Source: Maritimibacter fusiformis (lineage in GTDB: Bacteria; Pseudomonadota; Alphaproteobacteria; Rhodobacterales; Rhodobacteraceae). Taken from it: a stretch of 64,000 nt of DNA. The notes below the pieces were generated by a model. It had not been told where the DNA came from. It worked only from the letters and a program-made list of their open reading frames with translations, and searched no databases. Positions 9,000 to 18,056 of the stretch are shown one piece after another (the first letter of the stretch is position 1; every line of letters begins with the position of its first letter). Both the position numbers and the translations under genes were made by a program. The DNA is taken from the NCBI RefSeq assembly GCF_008086115.1, contig NZ_VSIY01000004.1, forward strand, positions 558,001-622,000, given 5' to 3'.

Positions 9000-10212
9000 C
9001 AGCCGCGCCCTGGTTTCGCTGGACGACCGGCTACGTGGCGACCGGACGCAGGTGCCGGCTCGGGTGCAGCGCGGCCGCGCCAAACCACGGGTTGCGATCA
9101 TCCATTACTGGCTGGTCGGGATGCGCGGCGGCGAGCGCGTGCTGGAAGCCCTGCTTCGCATGTTCCCCGAGGCCGACATCTTTACCCATGCCTACGACCC
9201 GGACGCGGTCAGCCCGCTGATCCGCTCGAAGAACGTGCAGACCACCTCGGTCGGCAAGCTGCCGTTTGCCTCCAAGCTCTACCAGAAATACCTGCCCCTG
9301 ATGCCGCGCGCGCTGGAGGAGATCGACCTGACCGGCTACGACCTCGTCCTGTCGAGCGAATCCGGCCCGGCAAAGGGGGTCATCGCCCCGCCGGATGCGC
9401 CGCATATCTGCTATTGCCACTCGCCGATGCGCTATCTCTGGGACCAGTATCATGTCTACCGCGACGGCGCCGGCATGGTGACCCGCACGATGATGCCCCG
9501 CCTGGCCCACAGCCTGCGTCAATGGGATGTCTCCAGCGCCGCGCGGGTGGATCGCTTCGTCGCCAATTCCAACCATGTCGAGGCGCGGATCAACAAATAC
9601 TGGCGCCGCGAGGCCACCGTGGTGCATCCGCCGGTGGCGGTCGAGGAATTCGCGCCGATCGCGCCGGAGGACCGCGGCGGGTTCTACCTTTGGGTGGGCG
9701 AGCTGGCCGCCTACAAGCGCCCGGACCTTGCCATCGAGGCGTTCAACCGCCTGGACAAGCCGCTGTTCGTGATCGGCGGGCCCATCGGGGCCGAGCGCGC
9801 GCTGGCCGCCGAGGCGAACGACAACATCCGGTTCCTGGGCAAGCTGCCGTTCGCCAAGCTCAAGGCCTACATGGCCAGTTGCAAGGCGCTGATCTTCCCG
9901 GGCGAGGAGGATTTCGGCATCGTTCCGGTCGAGGTCATGGCCTCGGGCCGCCCGGTGATCGCGCTGGGACGGGGCGGGGCGCTGGATACCGTGATCGACC
10001 GCCAGACCGGGCTGCTGTTCGACGATCCCAGCGTCGACGGGCTGGTCGCTGCGGTCGAGGCGTTCGAGCGCGAGGGGCTGGAGCATCTGGACCCGCAGGC
10101 GCTGGGGCGCCATGCGGCCCAGTTCGACGAAAGCGCCTTTCGGCGCGGCATGGAAAGCGTGCTGCGCGAGCATGGCCTCAGGCTTCCGACCTTGCAGGCG
10201 CAAAGCGTCTGA
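8971..10212 (+). CDS. Family 4 glycosyltransferase
   Basis: This 413-residue GT-B glycosyltransferase overlaps the end of the ExoP-like gene by 29 bp, which suggests translational coupling. The N-terminal domain has IIHYWLVGMRGGERV, an early GT4 motif. The C-terminal domain has FYLWVGELAAYKRPD and the EEDFGIVPVEVMASG donor-site glutamates. In-frame ATGs at 8983 and 8992 are also possible starts. Its likely role is addition of one sugar of the repeat unit in the cytoplasm. Confidence 0.85.
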   Translation: MEKVMQHMLDSRALVSLDDRLRGDRTQVPARVQRGRAKPRVAIIHYWLVGMRGGERVLEALLRMFPEADIFTHAYDPDAVSPLIRSKNVQTTSVGKLPFASKLYQKYLPLMPRALEEIDLTGYDLVLSSESGPAKGVIAPPDAPHICYCHSPMRYLWDQYHVYRDGAGMVTRTMMPRLAHSLRQWDVSSAARVDRFVANSNHVEARINKYWRREATVVHPPVAVEEFAPIAPEDRGGFYLWVGELAAYKRPDLAIEAFNRLDKPLFVIGGPIGAERALAAEANDNIRFLGKLPFAKLKAYMASCKALIFPGEEDFGIVPVEVMASGRPVIALGRGGALDTVIDRQTGLLFDDPSVDGLVAAVEAFEREGLEHLDPQALGRHAAQFDESAFRRGMESVLREHGLRLPTLQAQSV

Positions 10213-10219
10213 CGTGACC

Positions 10220-10990
10220 CTAGCGCTTGACCGGCCGGATGCGATCGCGCGCCAGCGGCGACAGCCGCCAGGCGAGGTAGGCGCGTTTGGCCAGGAAATC
10301 GCGCGCCCGTGCCAGCTTGCGCCGCAGGCCCGGCGTGGCCGGTTCCAGCGCCGCGCCGCTGCGGGCCTCGTTCAGCGTCGAGGCGCCGTGGCGTTCGACC
10401 ATCGGGAACGGAAACAGCAGGTGATTGTCGAGGCTGTTTTCCCAGAACCGCCCGAACTCGTCGTCGATCGGCCTGACCACCCGGCGCACACGGCTGCGAA
10501 ACCCCTCTGCGGCGGCGCGCGAAATCAGATAGCCCTGTGCCCCGAACGGGTCGGTCGCGAGATAGAGGATCTGCCGCTCGCCAAAGCGGTAACGCGGCCA
10601 GGCGCGGCGCCATTCGCGCGCGAACAGACGCAGAAAGCCGATGCCGCGCGCCTCCAGCCAACCGGCAAGCTCGCCGTAGGGAAAGGCCGGATCAAGCCAG
10701 ACATCGTCCTCCATCACCAACAGCCACGCAAGCTCCGGGTCGGCGTCGAAGGCGTCCAGTGCGCGCATGTGGCTGCGAAAACAGCCGACCTCGCCCGGCG
10801 TCAGCTCGCGTCCGAAGCGGGCGCGTTGTCCGGCGGCATCGTCGGTCAGGTCGCTGGCATCGCCCGGACGGCTGCCGTCGAGAAAGGCCCAGGGCAGGGC
10901 GCAGGTCTCAAGATTGGCCCGCACCAACGCCCGCCGCTCGGCGCTGTCGTCAAGGCTGATGACACGAAGTGCGAGGGCCGGGGGCGGCAT
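10220..10990 (-). CDS. Family 25 glycosyltransferase (LPS/EPS glycosyl transfer)
   Basis: This protein of about 256 residues matches family GT25. The start is LRVISLDDSAERR, and the acidic WLLVMEDDVWLDP segment sits near the middle. LISRAAAEGF and PIDDEF-type motifs follow. GT25 enzymes often transfer galactose-type sugars to lipopolysaccharide or related glycans. The ATG at 10990 is preferred; the open frame reaches 11077 without family similarity. It is convergent with the preceding GT4 gene and divergent from the flippase. Confidence 0.8.
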   Translation of the reverse strand: MPPPALALRVISLDDSAERRALVRANLETCALPWAFLDGSRPGDASDLTDDAAGQRARFGRELTPGEVGCFRSHMRALDAFDADPELAWLLVMEDDVWLDPAFPYGELAGWLEARGIGFLRLFAREWRRAWPRYRFGERQILYLATDPFGAQGYLISRAAAEGFRSRVRRVVRPIDDEFGRFWENSLDNHLLFPFPMVERHGASTLNEARSGAALEPATPGLRRKLARARDFLAKRAYLAWRLSPLARDRIRPVKR

Positions 10991-11193
10991 GGCAGTCTGT
11001 CCAGGGTGTTCCACAGCGCCCCGAATAACGTCATTGACGCGCCCTTGCACGGCAAATCCTGCGCCCATCCGGAACAAAAACAGGTTGTTTCACCCGTCGG
11101 GCGAAGGCAGCTCCCACGCCCGGTCACGCTTTCGCCGCAGTTCGGCGTCAGACTGCATCCCCGTGCGGGACGGGACGGGAGCAGGCAGAGCCG

Positions 11194-12609
11194 ATGCTGA
11201 GAAAGCTGAGCGAACCCTATGTCGTCGGGGTGGCCTCCCGGGTTATCGGGCAGGCCATTTCCTTCGCCGCGGTCGCGGTCGCCTCGCGTTATCTCGACCT
11301 CGACGCCTTCGGCACCTATGCGCTGGCCTGGGCGGCGGTGGTGATCGGCAACACCTTCGTGTTCACCGGCTACTACCAGGCGCTGCTGCGCGCGCCGGAT
11401 TTCGCCCGCGACCGCGATACGGTGTTCTGGCTCAAGGCCGGTGTCGGCGGCACCAGCATGGTCGCGATCCTGCTGGCCGCGCTGATGTTCGGCGGGCTGT
11501 CCTCGCCCAGCGGCGCGGCGATGATCGCGCTGGCGCCGATCCCGTTCCTGATCGTCCCGACCGCCTGGTGGGAGGCCCAACTGGTGCGCGCCAAGCGGGT
11601 GCGCGCGGCCAGCCTCTACGTGCTGGTGGCCGAGGCGGCGGGGCTGGCGGCGGCGATCTGGCTGCTCACGCAGGGCTGGCAGATCGGGGCGCTGATCGCC
11701 TCGCGCTATGTCTCGCTGGCGGTGGGGTTCGTGCTGACGGCGGCGATGGTGCGCAACCTGCCGCGGTTTCGTTTCCGCCGCACCTCGGTGCAGGAGGCGC
11801 AAAAGACCGCCGTGCCGCTCTGGGGCACCACCACGGTGCATCTGTTCACCAATTACGGCACCGACATCATCCTCGGCGCCTTCGCCTCGGCGGCGGTGAT
11901 CGGGGCCTATCGCGGCGGCGCGCGGATCGCGGTGACGGCCTCGGACCTGGTGTTGCAACCGCTGGGCCTGCTGACCTGGTCGCGCTTCACCCGGATCGAG
12001 AAGGACCGCGCCGGGCTGGCCGAGTTGCGCGCCGCCTGGATCGCCAGCATGTCCATCGCCGCGGCGATCCTGTGGCCGATGACGGCGACGGTGGCGCTGC
12101 TGGCCCCAGCGCTGGTCGTGACCATCCTGGACGAGACCTGGCTGCCGGCGACCGGGGTGGTGGTGATCCTGTCGATCTCGCGCGCCATCGGCTTTCTCGG
12201 CGCGCTGCTGGAACCGACGCTGATGACCACCGGGCGCGGACGCCAGCAATTCGCCATCCGGCTTTATGGCGCCGGCACGCTGCTTGTCCTTTTGTTCATC
12301 TTTGCGCGCTACGGTGCCGAAGCGGCGGCCTGGACGCATGTGGCAAGCTCGGTGCTCGTCGCGGTCCTGTCGCTGGGGGCGATGATGCGGGCGCTGAAAC
12401 TGCGGCCGGAGCAACTGGTCGCCACCTTCGTGCCCGGTGTCGGGGCGACGGTCCTGATCTGTGCCGCGATCCTCGGCACCGAAGTGCCGCGCGCAGCCCT
12501 TGGAACCGGCGCCGGGCTGCTGGCCAGCCTTGCGGCGGTGGCCGTGGCCTGGCTGGCGGTGATGGTGCTGTTTCTACGGCGCCGGGTGCTGGTTCTGCCC
12601 AGGCCGTAA
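11194..12609 (+). CDS. Polysaccharide flippase (Wzx/ExoT-like, MOP superfamily)
   Basis: This 471-residue protein has about twelve to fourteen hydrophobic segments spread along its length and few charged loops, as in MOP-superfamily polysaccharide transporters. It should move the undecaprenyl-linked repeat unit from the cytoplasmic to the periplasmic face for polymerisation. Its last 36 bp overlap the end of the convergent gene. Its place between glycosyltransferase genes supports the role. Confidence 0.82.
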   Translation: MLRKLSEPYVVGVASRVIGQAISFAAVAVASRYLDLDAFGTYALAWAAVVIGNTFVFTGYYQALLRAPDFARDRDTVFWLKAGVGGTSMVAILLAALMFGGLSSPSGAAMIALAPIPFLIVPTAWWEAQLVRAKRVRAASLYVLVAEAAGLAAAIWLLTQGWQIGALIASRYVSLAVGFVLTAAMVRNLPRFRFRRTSVQEAQKTAVPLWGTTTVHLFTNYGTDIILGAFASAAVIGAYRGGARIAVTASDLVLQPLGLLTWSRFTRIEKDRAGLAELRAAWIASMSIAAAILWPMTATVALLAPALVVTILDETWLPATGVVVILSISRAIGFLGALLEPTLMTTGRGRQQFAIRLYGAGTLLVLLFIFARYGAEAAAWTHVASSVLVAVLSLGAMMRALKLRPEQLVATFVPGVGATVLICAAILGTEVPRAALGTGAGLLASLAAVAVAWLAVMVLFLRRRVLVLPRP

Positions 12610-14124
12610 CCGGCGCGCGCCGATCTGGCGGCGGCGGATGTCGATCACCACGCGCCCGGCGGCGGCGTCCATGTGGTGACAGCCCATGATGCCGGGTTCG
12701 AAATCGGGCCGGATGTGGCGGATGCGGCGCTCGTGAAAGGCGGTGTCGCTGATCTCGGTGATCTCGGTCAGGTTCAGGCCGAAGCCGTAGATGCCGTGCG
12801 AATTGTCCTGGGTGGTGCGGAAAAGCCGCCCGTCGCGGGCAAACACCCGCCCGCCGCCGCGCGCACGGGTGGTGTCGATCACCACCGGGTTCAGCGGGTG
12901 CGGCGTGACGCTGTTCAGCATCGGGCCGTCGATGGCAAAGAGGTGCAGTTCCGCGCCGAAATCGCCAAAGCTGTCGTGGCAGAGATTGGTCAGAAGCCAC
13001 CAGCGGCCCTGATGCTCGAACACCACGGTGTCGGAGGCTTGCACCCCGTTGAGTGCGGTCGCGGCCAGTTCCCACCCGGTCGGAAAATCGGTCGCGCGCC
13101 AGACCTCGATGCCCGCCCGTGCGCTGGTTTCAGGGATCATCAGGATATCGTCCTGCCAGCGGAACACGAAGGGGTAGGACAGGTGGTCCGGGCTGTCCAG
13201 AATGCGGCCCAGGGGGATCAGCGCCGCACCCTCCAGCCGCCCGACCGCGAGGTGCCCAAGCCCGGTGCAGTAGTCGAATTCCTCGTAGAAAAGGAATAGC
13301 GCGCCGCCGTGCTCGAACAGGAACGGATCGGCCCAATAGGCATTGCCGGGCGCGATCAGGTCGGTGCCCTGCGCCGGGTCGAAGGTGAGCGGATCGGCGT
13401 CGCTCAGACGCAGGAAGAACGCGCCGGGGCGGCGGCCGAGCCGGGCCAAAACTGCGTTCAGGGCGAGCGCCCCCAGCTTGGTCACGCTGCGCCAGAGGTA
13501 GCCCGGCAGGTCGCGGCTGGCGAAGGGGCGCGGCGGCGCGGGCGCGTCGACCGTCGCGGGCATCTGCCCGGCGAGATCGAGCCGCGCCAGTTCGCGCAGG
13601 ATCAACTGCACCGATTTCTCGCGCGCGAAGGCGGCGTTGCGGGTGGCCAGGAACTTGGTGTCGTAGTGGGCGGTTGCGATGGCCACGGGTGGCGCGTCGC
13701 CCCGGTGACACCAGAGCGTGACGCTTGTGACCGGCGCCCGGTCGCGCGCCTCGGCCAGCCCGGCGTCGGGGGTCGACACCGACAGGCGCCACACCCCGTG
13801 ACGCGCCGCGACGGTCAGCGCGGGGGCGGTGTGGGCAAGGTCGATCACCACGTCGAAATGGCCCTGCGCCAGCTGTGCGAACCCGGTCACCGGGGGGATG
13901 GTCGCGGGGGCGCTGTCGGGGGCGGGAAAGGCGCGGGCCTCGAGCGCAAGCGCCAGGCGAACGGCGCGCGGCAGGGATGCGGCGGTCTCGGACGCGTGGG
14001 TGGGCGCGCGGGTGACGGCGGCAAGCTCGAACCGCGCGTCGTCTGCTATGGCCGCCAAGAGGCGGCGCGCACCGGGGTCCGGGGCGCGGTCGCGATCGAG
14101 GATCACGCATAGCCGCAGGGTCAT
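12574..14124 (-). CDS. GINT1-N-like beta-propeller protein with formyltransferase-like N-terminus
   Basis: This protein of about 516 residues has an N-terminal alpha/beta domain (LRLCVILDRDRAPD onward) that resembles a nucleotide-sugar or formyltransferase-type fold. From about residue 230 a propeller-like half follows, with YWADPFLFEHGGALFLFYEE, FVFRWQDDILMIPE and WWLLTNL repeats. Those resemble the domain found at the N-terminus of plant glucosamine inositolphosphorylceramide transferase and GH43/GH117-like folds. It probably modifies a glycan. The ATG at 14124 follows AGACAGG; a GTG at 14133 is the alternative. Activity is unassigned. Confidence 0.6.
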   Translation of the reverse strand: MTLRLCVILDRDRAPDPGARRLLAAIADDARFELAAVTRAPTHASETAASLPRAVRLALALEARAFPAPDSAPATIPPVTGFAQLAQGHFDVVIDLAHTAPALTVAARHGVWRLSVSTPDAGLAEARDRAPVTSVTLWCHRGDAPPVAIATAHYDTKFLATRNAAFAREKSVQLILRELARLDLAGQMPATVDAPAPPRPFASRDLPGYLWRSVTKLGALALNAVLARLGRRPGAFFLRLSDADPLTFDPAQGTDLIAPGNAYWADPFLFEHGGALFLFYEEFDYCTGLGHLAVGRLEGAALIPLGRILDSPDHLSYPFVFRWQDDILMIPETSARAGIEVWRATDFPTGWELAATALNGVQASDTVVFEHQGRWWLLTNLCHDSFGDFGAELHLFAIDGPMLNSVTPHPLNPVVIDTTRARGGGRVFARDGRLFRTTQDNSHGIYGFGLNLTEITEISDTAFHERRIRHIRPDFEPGIMGCHHMDAAAGRVVIDIRRRQIGARRLRPGQNQHPAP

Positions 14125-14498
14125 CGCACGCACCTGTCTCGTTTCTGCTCGCCCGTCAGGCTCTAACCCGCAAGTCGGGCATCAATATGACCGGCGAAGC
14201 CTCGTTCAGTGTTTCCAGATCCGCAACGATCTCGCTCGGCAAGCCAATGAAATGATTGACTTTTCGTTTCCGCGAATCCCTGCGACATGCGATAATCGCC
14301 TCTGGTGGCGTGGAAACTCCTGACCGGATCGACCTTTTCCCGCCGGCCACGCGGTGCTGCAACCGCGCTGCCGGGCGGGCCTGTGAGAAGGGCGATGCCA
14401 GACGGTCGGGAGGCAGCCCGTCACCGCGAACCGCTTGACCGGCCGGGGGGCCGAATGTGGCATTCGTGCCATTTCTGAGCGGAGTGGGGGGGAAAGAC
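14125..14498. other. Intergenic stretch between exopolysaccharide locus and the ATP-grasp operon
   Basis: No gene is convincing in these 374 bp. It is somewhat richer in AT than its neighbours around 14180-14300. A perfect short palindrome TGGCA-TTCG-TGCCA lies at 14458-14471, about 28 bp before the small gene at 14499, and could be an operator. A minus-strand frame of 114 codons (14156-14500) is open but has no ribosome site or family match. Confidence 0.35.
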
Positions 14499-14717
14499 AT
14501 GCCGTATCGGTATGATATGGACAGGCATTTCCAGCTTGTCCGGTCAAAGACGCGAACCGGTTCAACCAGTTATGACGGGGGCAGTCCGGCGGGCCGGATC
14601 TATCTCGACGCCAGCCCGGGCGGTGCGGGGTCGATCCGTGACGAGACCTCGACGCGGCGGTTCCTGGCCTGGGTCAAGGCGCGCAAACGGGCGCCCGGGC
14701 CGCCGGGGCAGAAATAG
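14499..14717 (+). CDS. Small hypothetical protein, 72 residues
   Basis: This short gene is preceded by a strong purine run (GGGGGGAAAG) a few bases before ATG, and its third-position GC is high, as in real genes here. The product is basic at the end (KARKRAPGPPGQK), has no signal peptide or membrane segment, and contains a Gly/Ser-rich middle. It ends 10 bp before the stop of the convergent Ldh-family gene. I recognise no family. An in-frame upstream ATG at 14457 lacks a ribosome site. Confidence 0.4.
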   Translation: MPYRYDMDRHFQLVRSKTRTGSTSYDGGSPAGRIYLDASPGGAGSIRDETSTRRFLAWVKARKRAPGPPGQK

Positions 14718-14726
14718 GCTGAACCG

Positions 14727-15737
14727 TCAGGCGGGCAAGGGGTCGATGCCGTAGGCCCCGGCCAGATGCCCCAGCGCGGCAAGTGTCGCGGGGGTCAGCC
14801 CGATGCCCTGGGCCGCGCTCATCCGCAGGGCCTCTGCCCGGGCCGCGCCGGGCAGACGCACCGCGCCATCGGGGCCGCTGCTGGCCACCATGTCGACCAG
14901 TGTTTCCATTCTGGCAACAAAAGCCTCGGGCCCAAGCCAGCGCGCGGGGTCGAGCACCATGAACAGATGCCCGCTGTCCGCCGGTCTCGTGCCGGGCGAA
15001 TAGAGCGATCCGACCTCGCGCCCGATCCCTGCGCCGGTCAGAACGCCGGCCAGAACCTCGACCATCAGCGCAAGGCCGAAGCCCTTGGCCCCGGCGGCGG
15101 GTTTGAGCGCGCCGGTGGCCTCGTCCACCGCGCCCTCGGGCATCTCGCCCCCGGCGCGCTGGGTCGATCCGGCGAGGGACGCGGTCGAGAAATCCACGAT
15201 CAGCGGATCGGCCGCGCCGCGCGGGGCGGCGAAGGCCAGGGGATTGGTGCCAAGCACCGGGTGCGAGCCGCCGTGGGCCGCGACCTTGGCGTAGGAGTTG
15301 GAAAAGGCAAAGGCGATCATCCCCGCCGCCGCCGCGCGGGCCACGAAAAACGCGCCGGTGCCGAAGAAATGGCTGTTCGCCACCCCGACGATCCCCACGC
15401 CCTCGGCTCGCGCCAGGCCGACCGCGCGGTCGATGGCCAGCCGCCCGGCGTGCTGGCCGAAACCGCCCGCTGCGTCGAGCCGGGCGAGCGTCGGCGCGAT
15501 GTCTGAAAACCGCATCGCCGCACCCCCCGCGATGGTGCCGTCGCGCAGCCGCTCCAGCATCGCGGGCAGGCGGTCAAAGCCGTGGTTGTGCCGCCCGGCG
15601 GCGTCGTTCCAGATCAGGTTCTCGGTGACCGAGGCCGCCTGGTCCGGCGCGACACCCGCCGCCGCCAGAAGCCGCGAGGCGAACGCCTCCAGCACGGCTG
15701 CCGGAAACCGCGGGATGGGCGGGGCTTCAGCGGACAC
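14727..15737 (-). CDS. Ldh-family (malate/L-sulfolactate-type) 2-hydroxyacid oxidoreductase
   Basis: This 336-residue NAD(P)-dependent oxidoreductase belongs to the family of ureidoglycolate, sulfolactate and YbiC-type dehydrogenases, which is distinct from classical lactate dehydrogenase. Family marks include WNDAAGRHNHGFDRLP near residue 48, VGVANSHFFGTGAFF near 120 and NPLAFAAPRG near 165. The start is GTG, inside the last codons of the upstream ATP-grasp gene (11-bp overlap). As last gene of the five-gene operon it probably interconverts a 2-oxo and a 2-hydroxy acid for the same product. The actual substrate is unknown. Confidence 0.8.
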   Translation of the reverse strand: MSAEAPPIPRFPAAVLEAFASRLLAAAGVAPDQAASVTENLIWNDAAGRHNHGFDRLPAMLERLRDGTIAGGAAMRFSDIAPTLARLDAAGGFGQHAGRLAIDRAVGLARAEGVGIVGVANSHFFGTGAFFVARAAAAGMIAFAFSNSYAKVAAHGGSHPVLGTNPLAFAAPRGAADPLIVDFSTASLAGSTQRAGGEMPEGAVDEATGALKPAAGAKGFGLALMVEVLAGVLTGAGIGREVGSLYSPGTRPADSGHLFMVLDPARWLGPEAFVARMETLVDMVASSGPDGAVRLPGAARAEALRMSAAQGIGLTPATLAALGHLAGAYGIDPLPA

Positions 15738-16944
15738 GGGCGCGCAGCCTTCGCCAGTTGGCGACCAGGGAAAAGCGCAGATGCTCGACCGAGGGCATCG
15801 GGTCGCGCAGGCTGAGCATCGGGCTGATGGTGGAGCGCCACGGCAGGCTGGCCAGCCAGCCGCGCAGGCTCAGCTTGCATTGCCGCCGCAGTTCCAGAAA
15901 GGCGCGGAAATCGCGGACCGGCATCCACAGCCGCATGTCCTGCCGGTAGCCGGTAAAGACCGGCGCGGGCTGGTCGGTGAGGTCGCAATAGGCCACCAGG
16001 TCGACCGGCGCGCCGGAGCGCACCAACAGCCGGTGCGCGGCGGTATAGCGGGCGTTGACCTCGATCACCTTGAGCTTGCCGTCGCGGGTGTCGCGCTTGA
16101 ACTCGATATTGGCCAGCCCGCGCCAGCCGATGCCGCGCAGATAGCGCAGGCCTATCTCGGCGGTTTCGGGCAGCCATTCGGTGACGTGGTAGACGGCGCC
16201 GCCGGAATTGGTCGGATAGCGGCGCACGATCCGTTTGGTGTAGTGAAACAGCGGCGTGCCGCGCGCGTCGATATAGGTGTAGTAGCTCGACAACAGGCTG
16301 TCCGGGCCCGGGATCATCTCGACCACCGAGATCGCCAGCCCCCGCTCGAGCGCCCGGCGGGCCTTGGCGATGAGGTCATCGAAATCCCGCTCGATGATGA
16401 ACAGTTTCCGGCCAAAGGCGCGCACGAACAGGTGCGAATGCACTGGCTTGACCATTACCGGAAAGGTGAGTTGTCCGCGCAGCGCCTGGACATCCTCGAT
16501 GGTTTCGATCGGCCAGAACTGCGGCGCGGGCACGCCAATGTCGGCGGCAAGCTCCAGCGTGCGGCGCTTGTCGAGCATCGCGGCGCGCAAACCGCCGTCG
16601 AACCGCTCCAGCCGGAAGCGGGCGCGCAACGCGGGCTCATGGGCGATGACAAAGCTGATCGCGTCGTCGTCCATGGCGCAGATGATATGCCCGTCGAACC
16701 GGGTTGGCCCGCCGGACAACAGCAGCGTTTTCCAGTAGTCATGGGTCGCGACCCCGGGCGGGATGCGCAGGGCCTCGGCGCAATCGCGGCTTTCCAGCGC
16801 CCAGCAGCCGGGCGCGCCCGCGACCCGGACGGTGATGCCCAGCCGGGAAAAATGGCGCACGATTTCCAGCGAGTTTTCCTCGCCACCCAGCAGCAGGACC
16901 GGGCAGGTGGTGTCGATGCCCTCTGCGAGGCGCGCGGTCTTCAT
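15727..16944 (-). CDS. ATP-grasp carboxylate-amine ligase-like protein
   Basis: This 405-residue protein has an N-terminal Rossmann-like domain (PVLLLGGEENSLEIVR) and an ATP-grasp domain. FPVMVKPV (161-168) supplies the ATP-binding lysine. ANIEFKRD (278-285) and IEVNAR (294-299) supply the metal-binding Glu/Asn. It resembles the predicted ligase group often found in surface polysaccharide loci (COG3919-like). It should activate a carboxylate as acyl phosphate and join it to an amine. It overlaps the preceding ATP-grasp gene by 4 bp (ATGA). Confidence 0.75.
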   Translation of the reverse strand: MKTARLAEGIDTTCPVLLLGGEENSLEIVRHFSRLGITVRVAGAPGCWALESRDCAEALRIPPGVATHDYWKTLLLSGGPTRFDGHIICAMDDDAISFVIAHEPALRARFRLERFDGGLRAAMLDKRRTLELAADIGVPAPQFWPIETIEDVQALRGQLTFPVMVKPVHSHLFVRAFGRKLFIIERDFDDLIAKARRALERGLAISVVEMIPGPDSLLSSYYTYIDARGTPLFHYTKRIVRRYPTNSGGAVYHVTEWLPETAEIGLRYLRGIGWRGLANIEFKRDTRDGKLKVIEVNARYTAAHRLLVRSGAPVDLVAYCDLTDQPAPVFTGYRQDMRLWMPVRDFRAFLELRRQCKLSLRGWLASLPWRSTISPMLSLRDPMPSVEHLRFSLVANWRRLRARVR

Positions 16945-18056
16945 AGCAGCATCACTCCGGTGCGGGTCTCGAAGATGTGGTCGAGCGCGAGCCGCGCCAC
17001 CGGCACGGCATTGGCCGGATCGGCAACCAGGACGTGATGGTGCAGCCCGGGGTTGGCGTTGATTTCGCTGACGAAAATGTCACCGGCGTCCAGCGGGCGG
17101 GCGATGTCGGGGGCGATCAGATCGACCCCGGCGGCGCGCACGCCCATGTCCGTGACCAGCCGGCCAAGGCGGTCGACGATGTCGGGATGAACCTCGGCGC
17201 GCACGCTGTGGTTTTGCGGGCTGGCGTTCTCGTTGACCACCGCCTTGACGATGATGCGCGCACCCGCCGAAGGCACCGACGATGGCCCGAGGCCGGAGCG
17301 TGTCAGCCAGTTGCGCATGTCGGCATCGACCACCAGCGGGCTGAGCGCGGTCGGCGGCGTGCTGGTCAGGCGGTTGTGGTTCTCGGCGGCGACAAGCTGG
17401 CGGATGCTGCGGCGCCCGTCGCCGGTCAGTTCCGGCGGGTCGCGGCGCACCGCGTCGATCAGGCGCCCGTCGAGGTAGTAGAGCCGGAAGGAGGCACCGG
17501 GGATCTGCGCCTCGATCAGCAGGTCGGGGCCGAACCGCGCGGCCCGCCGGATCGCCTTGCGCAGCGCCGCCCGGGTGGTGATGCCGGTGGTCACGCCGCG
17601 CCCGCCGCCGGTGCCCAGGTTGGGCTTGACCACCACCGGCCCGGCGCTTTCGCGCAGAAAGGTCTCGGCGCTGGTCAGGTCGGACTTGTCGAAGGCGCGG
17701 TGCGGCGGCACCGGCAGGCCACGCGCGGCGAAAACCCGGTAGCATTCCTGCTTGTCGGTCACCAGCGTCAGCGTGATGGCGTTGTCCAGCATCAGGTCCG
17801 AGCCGCGGGTGAAGGTCACCAGCCGCCCCCGCGCGATGCGGTGCAGACCTTGCGAATGATGCGAATGCGTCGCCCCGACCGCCGCCGCCGCCTCGCGCCA
17901 CAGCCGGTCGTGAAAGGCCGCGCGCAGCGGCTCGAACTGCCGGCGGCGCAGGATGTCGCGCGCATCCGGCAGCCGGTGCAGCTTGCCCAGGCCGGGCAGC
18001 GACGACAGCCCCGCCGGCCGGCGCCAGCCAGCGTGAGGAGGGGCAACTTCAGTCAT
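16941..18056 (-). CDS. Cyanophycin-synthetase-like ATP-grasp ligase lacking the Mur-ligase domain
   Basis: This protein of about 371 residues carries an ATP-grasp core very like that of cyanophycin synthetase. KPNLGTGGGRG lies at 144-154, RRDPPELTGDG at 204-214, and the metal-site EINANPG at 331-337. It stops there, without the C-terminal Mur-ligase-like domain of CphA. It probably forms an amide bond using ATP, perhaps adding an amino acid or diacid. The start at 18056 overlaps the RraA-like gene by 8 bp. Two adjacent ATP-grasp enzymes suggest two successive ligations. Confidence 0.75.
   Translation of the reverse strand: MTEVAPPHAGWRRPAGLSSLPGLGKLHRLPDARDILRRRQFEPLRAAFHDRLWREAAAAVGATHSHHSQGLHRIARGRLVTFTRGSDLMLDNAITLTLVTDKQECYRVFAARGLPVPPHRAFDKSDLTSAETFLRESAGPVVVKPNLGTGGGRGVTTGITTRAALRKAIRRAARFGPDLLIEAQIPGASFRLYYLDGRLIDAVRRDPPELTGDGRRSIRQLVAAENHNRLTSTPPTALSPLVVDADMRNWLTRSGLGPSSVPSAGARIIVKAVVNENASPQNHSVRAEVHPDIVDRLGRLVTDMGVRAAGVDLIAPDIARPLDAGDIFVSEINANPGLHHHVLVADPANAVPVARLALDHIFETRTGVMLL

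Noticed and set aside
6102..9101. 999-codon open frame on the minus strand
   Set aside because: It is antisense to the ExoP-like gene, which has clear kinase motifs; no family features in the antisense product.
14156..14500. 114-codon minus-strand frame between the exopolysaccharide locus and the small gene
   Set aside because: No ribosome site, no recognisable domain and low-complexity first half; left as unannotated.
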